Shown here piece after piece: positions 11,301-15,145 of a DNA stretch of 18,236 nt; the first letter of the stretch is position 1; every line of letters starts with the position of its first letter. Source of the DNA: CAZGNZ01 sp964527215 (GTDB taxonomy: Bacteria > Fidelibacterota > Marinisomatia > SCGC-AAA003-L08 > JACNLC01); contig CAZGNZ010000060.1 of NCBI GenBank assembly GCA_964527215.1, forward strand, positions 1 to 18,236. Direction: 5' to 3'. The notes under the pieces are model-generated. The model made no database searches, was not told the origin of the DNA, and saw nothing but the letters and a program-made list of their open reading frames with translations. The position numbers were made by a program, and so were the translations under genes.

Positions 11301-13194
11301 TGTTGCAGTCCATGGCCCAGTTTTCTTCCATACCGGTGCTGCCGCCAACGCATTCGCCGCAGTCATCGATGAAGGCGGTTCCGCCGAAGTCTCCGTTGCA
11401 GTCTGCAACGCAGGGCTCCAGTCCAGTACTGCCGCCGACACATTCACCGCAGTTGTCAATATAGGCTTCACCAAAACATTCCATGTTGCAGTCCATGGCC
11501 CAGTTTTCTTCCATGCCTGTGTTCCCGCCGACGCATTCGCCGCAGTCGTCGATGAAGGCGGTTCCGCCGCAGTCACCGTAGCAGTCATTGTAGAGACATG
11601 AACCATCATCCACAGTGGCATCGGGATCATAGTTGCAGGCTTCTTGATCCATACAGCCAGGAATATCCGTCATGCCGCCCTCAGCGGTAATATCAATGTA
11701 AAAGCTTTCCAGATTGGCAAATGGAAATCCATCATACTCGAATGGGGGAGTGCCTGTTGCAACTCCGTCGAAATATGCATCAGATGATGCAACATACACC
11801 ATGAAAGTTGGTTCTTCACCGGTCAGCAGATAACCATCGGTCTGTTCTGAACCGTCATCGCCCATCACCGGTACAACTGTGTTCCAGGCGCCGCTCCACG
11901 GATATGCACCCACACAGGTTTCGCCCTTAAATGCGCCGATCCAGTCACCGTCCGTCAGTTCCACTCCGTCAACAGTGGCATTTACAACGTAAAAGAAGGC
12001 CTGAAGAGAAGACTGGTTGTAGCCGAAGAATTCATCAACCGGCGGAGTTTCACCGTCATATGTACAGGAGCCGTCATCCACAAAGGCATCGGGGTCATAG
12101 TTTTCAGCCGTCGGATCGGTACACCCGAAGCAGTAATCAACTTCAAGTCCGGTATTCCCGCCGACACAGCCGCATTCATTTTCAATGGCAGTGCCAAAGC
12201 AGTCACCGTTGCAGTCCATATCGGCATTTTCACCGAAACAGACACCGCAGTCGTCCATGGCCCAGTTTTCTTCCATGCCTGTGTTCCCGCCGACGCATTC
12301 ACCGCAGTCATCAATGAAGGCAGTGCCAAAACATTCACCGCTACAGTCCATATCGGCATTTTCACCGAAACAGACACCGCAGTCATCCATGGCCCAGTTT
12401 TCTTCCATACCGGTATTGCCGCCAACGCATTCTCCACAGTCATCGATAAAGGCGGTGCCGCCAAAATCTCCGTTGCAGTCTGCAACGCAAGGTTCCAGAC
12501 CGGTACTGCCGCCGACGCATTCACCGCAGTTGTCGATATAGGCTTCACCGAAGCATTCCATATTGCAGTCCATGGCCCAGTTTTCTTCCATGCCTGTGCT
12601 GCCGCCGACACATTCACCGCAGTCATCGATAAACGCTGTTCCGCCGCATTCATTATTACAGTCATTGTACAGACACGAACCGTCGTCCACGGTAGCATCC
12701 GGATTGTAATTGCAGGCAGTGTCATCCATGCAGCCGGGAATATCACCGGATCCGCCAGTGGCTGTAATATCTATGTAATAGCTTTCAAGGTTTGCAAAAG
12801 GATAACCATCAAATTCAAATGGAGGAGAATCCGAGGCAAGCGCTTCTAAATAGGCATCTGCTGATGCATCATATACCCTGAAAGTGGGTTCTTCTCCTGT
12901 CAGCAGATAGCCGTCAGTTTGGTCAGATCCATCGTCTCCCATGGCCGGGATAACGGTGTTCCACGCTCCACTCCATGGATATGCACCAACACAAATATCG
13001 CCGTTAAACGCCGCTATCCAGTCTCCCGAGGCAAGCTCTACCCCATCTATCGTGGCATTCACAACATAAAAGAAAGACTGCAGGGAGGATTGGCTGAACT
13101 GAAATTCCTCCGGGGGTTCTTGTGCTAATCCAATGGAAAATGAAAAAACTGTACTTATAATTATGTAAGAAGTCAGTTTTTTGAACATTGACAT
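2374..13194 (-). CDS. Giant modular secreted protein (3606 aa): cysteine repeats, Ig/cadherin-like and cohesin-like domains, T9SS-type C-terminal sorting tail
   Basis: A signal peptide (residues 1-24, FKKLTSYIIISTVFSFSIGLAQ) leads into a ~115-aa beta module (QSSLQ.FFYV..AT ... DWIGAF.G..CVGA). This module recurs at about residues 31-147, 388-505, 809-925, 2037-2157, 2638-2760 and, most diverged, 2959-3075. Between the copies lie cysteine stalks (DDCGECVGGNTG, DCGVCFGENADMDC) and eight 'GC.DP.A.NY.PDA..DDGSC' tags. Residues about 1280-1949 are roughly seven Ig/cadherin-like domains (DVNDPP, VDDPP and ENDAP junctions). Residues about 2251-2370 and 2445-2563 resemble cohesin domains (SGTFDILY, VDLYG.QF). 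Residues about 3206-3370 hold two GWNW domains, 3371-3506 the CRGFVSG module, and 3507-3606 the sorting tail (YPNPFNPVTSFNYAI ... GVYLIQM ... KVMLIK). D.DGDG-type loops near 1199, 2195 and 2400 suggest calcium binding. GAGGAG sits 9 nt before ATG 13194, which favours that start over the ATG two codons in. It is probably a surface adhesin or scaffold; no catalytic motif was seen. Confidence 0.95.
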   Translation of the reverse strand: MSMFKKLTSYIIISTVFSFSIGLAQEPPEEFQFSQSSLQSFFYVVNATIDGVELASGDWIAAFNGDICVGAYPWSGAWNTVIPAMGDDGSDQTDGYLLTGEEPTFRVYDASADAYLEALASDSPPFEFDGYPFANLESYYIDITATGGSGDIPGCMDDTACNYNPDATVDDGSCLYNDCNNECGGTAFIDDCGECVGGSTGMEENWAMDCNMECFGEAYIDNCGECVGGSTGLEPCVADCNGDFGGTAFIDDCGECVGGNTGMEENWAMDDCGVCFGENADMDCSGECFGTAFIDDCGECVGGNTGMEENWAMDDCGVCFGENADMDCNGDCFGTAIENECGCVGGNTGLEVDYCFGCTDPTAENYDPDAFVDDGSCTYDGETPPVDEFFGYNQSSLQAFFYVVNATVDGVELTDGDWIGAFKGETCVGAYPWSGAWNTVVPVMGDDGSEQTDGYLLTGEEPTFMVYVASSDAYFDGVATGTPPFEYDGFPFANLESFYIDITAEGGMTDIPGCMDQEACNYDPDATVDDGSCLYNDCYGDCGGTAFIDDCGECVGGNTGMEENWAMDCNMECFGEAYIDNCGECVGGSTGLEPCVADCNGDFGGTAFIDDCGECVGGSTGMEENWAMDCNMECFGEAYIDNCGECVGGSTGLEPCVADCNGDFGGTAFIDDCGECVGGNTGMEENWAMDDCGVCFGENADMDCYGECFGTAFIDDCGECVGGNTGMEENWAMDDCGVCFGENADMDCNGECFGTAFINECGCVGGSTGLAEDFCYGCTDPEADNYDPDATIDDDSCTYDGETPPVEEYFAFNQSSLQAFFYVVVATIDEVDLADGDWIGAFKGEICVGAYPWSGAWNTVVPVMGDDGSQQTTGYLLTGEEPVFMIYDASANAYYDADAVGSPPFVYDGFPFANLESFYIDLTAVTGMIDIYGCMDENACNYNPNATIDDESCVYPEGCNDWCEGDPGEPLYEDCFGECGGTAVIDDCGECVEGSTGLEFNYAMDCNMECFGEAYIDNCGTCVGGSTGLEPCEADCNGDFGGTAFIDDCGECVGGNTGMEENWAMDDCGVCFGENADMDCYGECFGTAFIDDCGECVGGSTGMEENWAMDDCGVCFGENADMDCFGECFGTAYIDDCGYCVGGSTGLTENFAQDCFGTCDGSAFIDNCGDCVGGETGLEPCVQDCAGVWGGDAEILMFYLDLDGDGLGAGDGAEFCEPFAPEGWVSNNMDEFPNCAANYVDECGVCGGDGSDVDCLGVCFGNAVEDECGVCAGDGSSCNTPTANEMAIETDENQAITFDVDAESNPLDPEVIDFMIDEVSGASNGTLTFDGLSVTYTPNVDFAGSDAFSYRVIEGGMYLSEWADVFVTVNAVNEAPIAENLEITVQSGNTVSFSVFAFDPDNDDLNYFYVDDPIDGLAGDLPDLVYTAPENVDDVFSFEFYAMDAEYASNNGMVTITVVDVNDPPTIAANTFVVSDGDIIDFTPFVDDPEGDELTFAFLPMAVTFRGGSLTHTDGYSYQYNAPIFDFSEDYLLVAVSDGQAASDYVMMTFDLPGRNMADRDMPFIAPGVPYLMMEDEDVLISILALDNSGGFDETAFYTIYNDAANGTLEYVSGPVLYADNTAALWELRYTPFENYNGDDSFSLTVTSLDGESLESMIDISVTAVDDPPEIVAIADQETDEESDLTLDISFLNVDEFDISADFDIFGTDEVTVQVNSLDLDGVNFTILPAMDYFGDAQISLDISATGEAVYTDNFVFDLMVMNVPDAPVLNPVGPQTLTEDIPYTIILSATDVDGTSEFTFSAVSADPALVAVEVVENQLTFTPQPDQHGQTTVEIMAIDGDLLESVSEIVSVMVNAENDAPVIISNAPESVEAGALFEYQVVVEDIDSGNFTYELDGEPAGMTVDLTGLVTWTADQDGVIGPITLTVSDGEDSDQEIFFITVLYVDCAGMVDGLAYLDDCGVCVGGTTGLEPNLDMDCAGVCFGTAFVNECGCVGGTTGLAQDYCFGCTDPLAENFDPDATVNDGSCEYALVYPEGLVYNQSTLQAFYFIGMATILGEELIAGEDWIGAFNIVGNDTVCVGSIPWDGAFTAVPVMGDEEEDYTENYMNQGDLPYFMLYDGSTGEFINAATVPELTVLEYGWANLGTFIIDELLDTYFDCNGDLGGTAFIDDCGYCVGGNTGHDANYMDLGCGCDVPAPVEYCFDYDNDGLGAVGSWTSYCSEMGPETVNTIGMLPPEGWVLDCSDEADEGDVYLTVANLNNTIIGMSGTFDILYDSNVDLYGAQFDITGVTALEVATDNPDFTASVNPENGSVILMSFSGSIYPLGSGTLMTVTYEYGPTSNIGIENLIIAGAPGTVPFGYDIDSLEATEPPVDCNNEYNGLAEIDVCGNCWGGSTGIDAPEVPMTYYYDFDGDGMGDPDVSEEFCLNAIPDDYVSNSDDDHPFGFVELYYGNVISDQEYTTGSFDIYYSSEVDLYGFQMNISGVEILSADSPVEGMDVTVNSSNGQALGISFTGSYYPEGTDLLLATFTYTLAPAVESCIADILFSGAAGDPAPDVVGDCMMFAEPAADCFGTYNGDAVIDECGECTGGFTGVEYNWAMDDCGVCWGTNDCYGCTDPAALNYDETATLDDGSCEYPPEEFAFNQSSLQAFYFVEMATAFDVEITTSDWVGAFNVTGEDTVCVGAAQWEGPFTTVPVMGDEFEEYTEGYMLIDQVPIFMIFDRSEEQIWNADVTSQVSLAWANTAFYAVDLLEAIVPGCDGIIGSGTEWDDFGNCCLPEDVDCSGLCYGTAVEDGFGGCCEPIEMDCLGICFGDAVYDDCSVCNGNNEDMDCAGVCFGSHEEDGFGGCCMPEDMDDCGVCFGENADLDCAGVCFGTSILDDFGDCCMPEDIDDCGVCYGNNADMDCAGVCFGDAYVDICGVCDDNPANDGLCVGCCDPEAWNYNPDAVECGIDEEVCYYTSPYAYFASTTHATYIITSATINDIDLSIYDWVAAYNGDVLVGAAQWTGPGTFINVFGDDGNPSAAGYMEVGDVPSFEFFDASYLAYTMVNESSEIAPYLHNQVNFVDWMNSNNIDCFGIPFGTAVIDDCGVCGGMNADMDCLGICFGDAVIDDCGVCDGNNEDMDCNGVCFGPAVLDDFGGCCLPEEIDCSGLCYGTAENDDFGGCCEPEDMDCNNECFGTAYMSDECGCVGGSTGHDDPDYCLNCMVDFDLVAGWNWFSLNVLGEDMSLPTVLASVGNAGQIIRSQDGSYSQYGEDFGWFGTLQELDVNKMYKIQMTSDADFLFEDSCYDPEPFSVFEGWNWIGYTPEVPMDINTALASLNSDGLYIKAKSGEYAQYIEGYGWFGPLLTLEPFAGYMLQMASDAVLEYPAVVLSAESDITDTESEAFGLFRDGIDLGWNVVPGDFEFSGSVTASVYMDELPAGSDGDLLAAFVGDECRGFVSGMMYPPTGETIFMLPVFSNEQSGEVVTFRYYDSTGQELYDYSETVEFVSNMVIGNPSESFELHELAPLAADDMIADTYCLNPAYPNPFNPVTSFNYAIEQPGQVQITVFDVTGRTVAELVNSWQAAGNYTISWNAQDLTSGVYLIQMTSGQFSAAQKVMLIK
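9800..10300 (-). repeat. Cysteine-repeat block with 132-bp units in the giant gene (third stalk)
   Basis: The block encodes about residues 965-1130 of the giant protein. A 44-codon unit (DDCGECVGGNTG, MEENWAMDDCGVC, FGENADMDC, GECFGTAFI) occurs in tandem, next to a 61-codon composite that inserts an LEPC(E/V)ADCNGDFGG segment. The flanking copies are more diverged (for example FGTAYIDDCGYCVGGSTGL), so only the core looks recently copied. Confidence 0.8.
10930..11600 (-). repeat. Cysteine-repeat block with 183-bp and 132-bp units in the giant gene (second stalk)
   Basis: Two near-identical 183-bp (61-codon) units lie side by side. The identical stretch that starts near 11183 recurs near 11366. 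They encode DDCGECVGG(S/N)TGMEE, DCNMECFGEAYIDNC and LEPCVADCNGDFGG. To their left, at lower coordinates, lie 132-bp (44-codon) units with DCGVCFGENADMDC. Very few base differences separate the 183-bp copies. Confidence 0.88.
12190..12660 (-). repeat. Cysteine-repeat block with 132-bp units in the giant gene (first stalk)
   Basis: The same 44-codon unit occurs twice in tandem. A shared stretch beginning at 12217 recurs at 12349, exactly 132 bp apart. They are followed (towards the gene start) by one 61-codon unit carrying LEPCVADCNGDFGG. The block codes for about residues 178-335. The DNA is highly similar to the stalks at 10930-11600 and 9800-10300, so the three are dispersed copies of one block. 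Confidence 0.85.
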
Positions 13195-13237
13195 GATTAG
13201 TTTCTCCTCTTCTGAAAGGTTGACGGATGGATTAAAA

Positions 13238-13266
13238 TTTAAATTATCCTAAAAAAGTACTGTTAA
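13238..13266 (-). promoter_or_regulatory. Candidate sigma-70-like promoter of the giant gene
   Basis: On the minus strand TTAACA (13266-13261) is followed after 17 nt by TTTAAA (13243-13238), matching 5 of 6 and 4 of 6 consensus bases. Transcription would begin near 13230, giving a leader of about 36 nt that contains the GAGGAG ribosome site. The surrounding DNA is very AT-rich, so chance matches are likely. FCB bacteria often use a different -7/-33 promoter, which was not clearly seen. Confidence 0.3.
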
Positions 13267-13739
13267 AGGTAAGAACAGTTGGATTTATATACAAAGTTTA
13301 AATTAAAATTTTATGGGATATTGTGGCGTATTACTCTCTCTAATAACGGCCAAAATCGCGCCCCAAAATCTGAATCAATTTCAAGCCAAAAACCAGCACC
13401 TATTTTTATTATCATTCTGTACCCGCAAACCGTAAAAAACTGCCCCGATTGCCAACATTTTCAGCATTCAGACTTGGAGTTCGAATCAATTTCAGCCATG
13501 AATTATCATACATCTATATTATTATATATAATATATTACATTCTCGCAGAAAACATCACTCGCAGTAAACTGCAGAAAACCGGTTGTTTCGGTGCAGGTC
13601 TGATAATTTTCTGTAAAAAACTCCAAGCAAGGCAAGTTTCGGAAATATAAACTGTATTTTAAAGGAGTGCTGCCAATCCGTTTACAGATGATAACCAGCT
13701 GAGTTAAAAAGATCGATCTTGCGTCGATTTCTATTGAAT

Positions 13740-13758
13740 CCGCCAGTTGGCGGTTTTT
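13740..13758 (+). terminator. Terminator-like hairpin with T-run, no plus-strand gene upstream
   Basis: CCGCCA (13740-13745) pairs with TGGCGG (13748-13753) around a 2-base loop (the stem would open slightly in RNA), and TTTTT follows at 13754-13758. It looks like an intrinsic terminator for plus-strand transcription, yet no plus-strand gene precedes it. A related hairpin lies 77 bp further on, so it may belong to a small repeat family. Confidence 0.4.
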
Positions 13759-13799
13759 AACCCGACTCCTGACGGACAAGTGTAACAGAGTGCATTCCC

Positions 13800-13837
13800 C
13801 GCCGCTTGTTGGAAATCCGCCATTTGGCGTGGCGGCG
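13800..13837. repeat. Nested hairpin related to the one at 13740
   Basis: CGCCGC (13800-13805) pairs with GCGGCG (13832-13837), enclosing a second stem CGCCA-TT-TGGCG (13818-13829). The inner part shares AATCCGCCANTTGGCG with 13737-13752, 77 bp away. This is a small palindromic intergenic repeat of REP-like appearance. Confidence 0.5.
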
Positions 13838-13872
13838 AAATGAAAAATGATTATATCACTAATGATACCTCA

Positions 13873-13888
13873 CCCGTCAGCTGACGGG
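13873..13888. repeat. Perfect 16-bp palindrome
   Basis: CCCGTCAGCTGACGGG reads the same on both strands with no spacer. It could be a dimeric-regulator site, or more likely another miniature palindromic repeat of the same cluster. A smaller AGAACC-CATC-GGTTCT hairpin follows at 13904-13919. Confidence 0.6.
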
Positions 13889-14035
13889 CGGGGAAATTCA
13901 TTGAGAACCCATCGGTTCTTAACCGGAAAAAGCTTCATTGACAGTCAGCACTAAATTGTGTTGAATTTTTGCTTTTTCCGCATCAATACATTTTCATCAT
14001 CTCATCACGAAATCTCATGAAATATCCAGACTAAA

Positions 14036-14084
14036 TGCAAAAACACCTGATCAAGATACAGTCGTGCTGTACAGATCAGGTGTT
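14036..14084 (-). terminator. Intrinsic terminator after the FmdB-type gene
   Basis: AACACCTGATC (14042-14052) is exactly complementary to GATCAGGTGTT (14074-14084), and a second stem TACAG/CTGTA sits inside. On the minus strand the stem runs directly into TTTTTGCATTT. It lies 66 bp after the FmdB stop codon and ends the minus-strand transcript of the transporter/ArsR/FmdB group. Confidence 0.75.
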
Positions 14085-14123
14085 CAGTCGATAATGTTCA
14101 GTCTGCGCTGAGTGCAGAACCAA

Positions 14124-14140
14124 ACCCTCAGCCTGAGGGT
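14124..14140. repeat. Short hairpin immediately after the FmdB-type gene
   Basis: ACCCTCA (14124-14130) pairs with TGAGGGT (14134-14140) around a 3-base loop, 10 bp after the stop codon. There is no T-run. It may protect the mRNA end ahead of the main terminator. Confidence 0.4.
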
Positions 14141-14150
14141 GAGTTCAGCC

Positions 14151-14363
14151 TCATGTAAATCCGCTGCCCAGCGGTGCAGAACATCCCGAAGCGGATCCGG
14201 CGGAGTCACTTCCCCCAATGGCTGCCTTCAATGACAGCTGACGCTCAGAATTATGTTCACTGCAGCCGGGACATTTAACGTCTTCATCCCTCGTGGAGAA
14301 TGATTTTACCAGGGCACTGAATTTTTTTCCGCAAGACTTGCATTTGTACTCGTATATAGGCAC
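14151..14363 (-). CDS. FmdB-family zinc-ribbon protein (70 aa)
   Basis: The protein begins MPIYEYKCKSCGKKF, the hallmark N-terminus of the FmdB/CxxC_CxxC_SSSS zinc-ribbon family. Two CxxC knuckles (C8/C11 and C31/C34) would bind one zinc ion. The tail after residue 48 is Gly/Ser/Ala-rich (GGSDSAGSASG) with one extra cysteine (C61), as is usual for these small proteins of about 70-110 aa. The start codon is GTG at 14363, with GGAG placed 7 nt upstream. The ATG lying seven bases upstream of it is in another frame. The family name comes from a regulator near formamidase genes, but most members have no proven function, and nothing here points to amide metabolism. It is the last gene of a minus-strand group and is followed by a strong hairpin terminator. 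The family call is firm; the role is unknown. Confidence 0.9.
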   Translation of the reverse strand: MPIYEYKCKSCGKKFSALVKSFSTRDEDVKCPGCSEHNSERQLSLKAAIGGSDSAGSASGCSAPLGSGFT

Positions 14364-14423
14364 TGCATTTCTCCGGTTTATCCGTCTTTATCCTGTTCGC
14401 CGGGGTAACTGCTTCCGCAATCG

Positions 14424-14441
14424 GGATTCCGCCTGGAATCC
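14424..14441 (-). promoter_or_regulatory. Perfect 7-bp hairpin 8 nt after the micro-ORF TGA (SECIS-like geometry)
   Basis: On the minus strand GGATTCC (14441-14435), loop AGGC, and GGAATCC (14430-14424) form a perfect stem. It begins 8 nt after TGA 14452-14450. A G stands second in the loop, as in bacterial SECIS elements, and the loop lies 15 nt from the TGA, slightly closer than usual for known elements. No T-run follows, so it is not a terminator. The hairpin is certain; the selenocysteine reading is speculative. Confidence 0.3.
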
Positions 14442-14449
14442 AGTGGTCC

Positions 14450-14545
14450 TCATGTGAGAACTCCCTTACTGGAAAGCCACCTTGACAGTCCAAACCAGAC
14501 TGCTGCAATCAGGATGAGATCTACAATTTCATTTCCGCTACTCAT
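14450..14545 (-). CDS. Possible 31-aa single-span membrane micro-protein (may be read through at TGA to 14378)
   Basis: Unrecognised. ATG 14545 opens a short frame whose middle is hydrophobic (IVDLILIAAVWFGLSRWL, residues 7-24), flanked by an acidic N-terminus and the basic turn SRWLSSKG, the pattern of a small inner-membrane peptide. A GGCGGG stretch ends 5 nt before the ATG and could act as a ribosome site. The frame ends at TGA 14452-14450. The same frame then stays open for 23 more codons (GPLDSRRNPDCGSSYPGEQD..) to TAA 14380-14378, which lies 14 nt before the GTG of the FmdB gene. A perfect hairpin starts 8 nt after the TGA. The peptide lies between the ArsR and FmdB genes on the same strand, so translational coupling or a leader role is conceivable. 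It could equally be a chance ORF. Confidence 0.25.
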   Translation of the reverse strand: MSSGNEIVDLILIAAVWFGLSRWLSSKGVLT

Positions 14546-14742
14546 TGTTACCCGCCAAAATCAGAAACATTTTTTGAGTCTGACGGGATTATTCAACGGA
14601 AGTTACAGAAAAAAATTACCAGAATATGTTTGCCTCTGAATCTGGAACTGAATCTCAATATGCACGATCCAGGCAGATTCATTTGCTATCACCCCAGTCA
14701 TCTGAATCCCAGTCTGACCAAAATATCAGTAAACGTGTATAC
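14546..14742. other. Spacer between the ArsR gene and the micro-ORF
   Basis: No domain-bearing frame was found. A weak imperfect hairpin (TCAGA / TCTGA with TTTT following on the minus strand) near 14550-14580 could be a poor terminator for the ArsR gene. The plus-strand frame that crosses this region and the ArsR gene is antisense noise. Confidence 0.5.
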
Positions 14743-15036
14743 CTACGAGACTTTGCAATCCCTGATGCAGTTCATGATCCCTTTCAGCATTTCACCGTTC
14801 AAACTGTAAAAAATGAAATTGCCCTGTCTCCGTTTTTCCAGCAGCCCGTTTACCAGCATGATTTTCAGATGCTGACTGGTCACAGCCTGCTGAAGACCAA
14901 TAAATTCTTGAATACTGCCGACATTCTGTTCACCGTTTTCCAGAAACTCTACCACTTTCAGACGTACTGGGTGTGCCAATACTTTCAGTGTCCGTGCAGC
15001 CTGTGTAATTTTCTCTATGCTAAGTTCCGTATTCAT
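14743..15036 (-). CDS. ArsR-family winged-helix transcriptional repressor (97 aa)
   Basis: The sequence fits an ArsR/SmtB winged helix: an N-terminal helix with ARTLKVLAHPVRLKVVEFL (residues 14-32, the usual 'LaHp.RL.iL..L' signature), a recognition helix around QQAVTSQHLKIMLVNGLL (49-66), and a wing with KRRQGNFIFYSL (68-79). Length is typical. The classic alpha-3 metal motif (ELCVC) is absent, since the equivalent stretch QNVGSIQEFIGL has no cysteine. The only cysteines are C90 and C94 in the last helix (NCIRDC), which might form a redox, persulfide or metal site; that is inference. ATG 15036 is preferred because GGA lies 9 nt upstream; TTG 15042 in the same frame is an alternative and would add two residues. 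The gene follows the SLC13 transporter by 109 bp on the same strand and may control it or its own promoter. Confidence 0.88.
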   Translation of the reverse strand: MNTELSIEKITQAARTLKVLAHPVRLKVVEFLENGEQNVGSIQEFIGLQQAVTSQHLKIMLVNGLLEKRRQGNFIFYSLNGEMLKGIMNCIRDCKVS

Positions 15037-15074
15037 ACTCAACTTTCCGCTTTTAGCTGTTAAATGACTTGCCT

Positions 15075-15106
15075 GGCATATGATTTCGTGTCTATATACC
15101 TGACAA
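15075..15106 (-). promoter_or_regulatory. Candidate promoter and ArsR-type operator upstream of the ArsR gene
   Basis: On the minus strand TTGTCA (15106-15101) is followed after 17 nt by TCATAT (15083-15078), a good -35 with a weak -10. An imperfect inverted repeat overlaps the spacer and -10: GGTATAT (15100-15094) and ATATGCC (15081-15075), 6 of 7 positions symmetric. This placement would suit autorepression by the ArsR protein. An AT-only 8-bp inverted repeat (15112-15119 / 15137-15144) lies just upstream, at the end of the transporter gene. Confidence 0.35.
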
Positions 15107-15145
15107 AGTACTATTTTTATGTGGATATATTACTGGTAAAAATAT

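Larger units (their letters stand above)
13195..14041. other. Gene-free spacer of about 850 bp, AT-rich with a palindrome cluster
   Basis: No convincing gene was found on either strand. The part nearest the giant gene is AT-rich and includes a 14-bp AT palindrome at 13520-13533. A short phrase, GAATCAATTTCA, occurs twice (13372-13383 and 13483-13494). From 13737 to 13920 there are several compact palindromes, listed separately. The open frames at 13279-13650 (plus) and 13522-13779 (minus) have no recognisable domain and overlap each other. Confidence 0.6.

Noticed and set aside
10776..11630. Minus-strand open frame of 284 codons in another frame of the giant gene
   Set aside because: It is a frame-shifted reading of the same repeats and gives a Trp/Lys/Pro-rich artefact. 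The main frame is uninterrupted here.
13478..13495. TTCGAATC resembling a tRNA T-loop
   Set aside because: The flanking bases do not form a T stem, and no acceptor or anticodon arms could be found around it.
13279..13650. Plus-strand frame of 123 codons in the spacer
   Set aside because: No domain was recognised, no good ribosome site was seen, the composition is AT-driven, and it overlaps an equally unconvincing minus-strand frame at 13522-13779.
14284..14508. Minus-strand frame of 74 codons overlapping the FmdB gene start
   Set aside because: It runs out of frame through the first part of the FmdB gene, which has a clear family match and its own ribosome site.
14626..15063. Plus-strand frame of 145 codons
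   Set aside because: It is antisense to the ArsR gene, whose protein is clearly recognisable on the minus strand.
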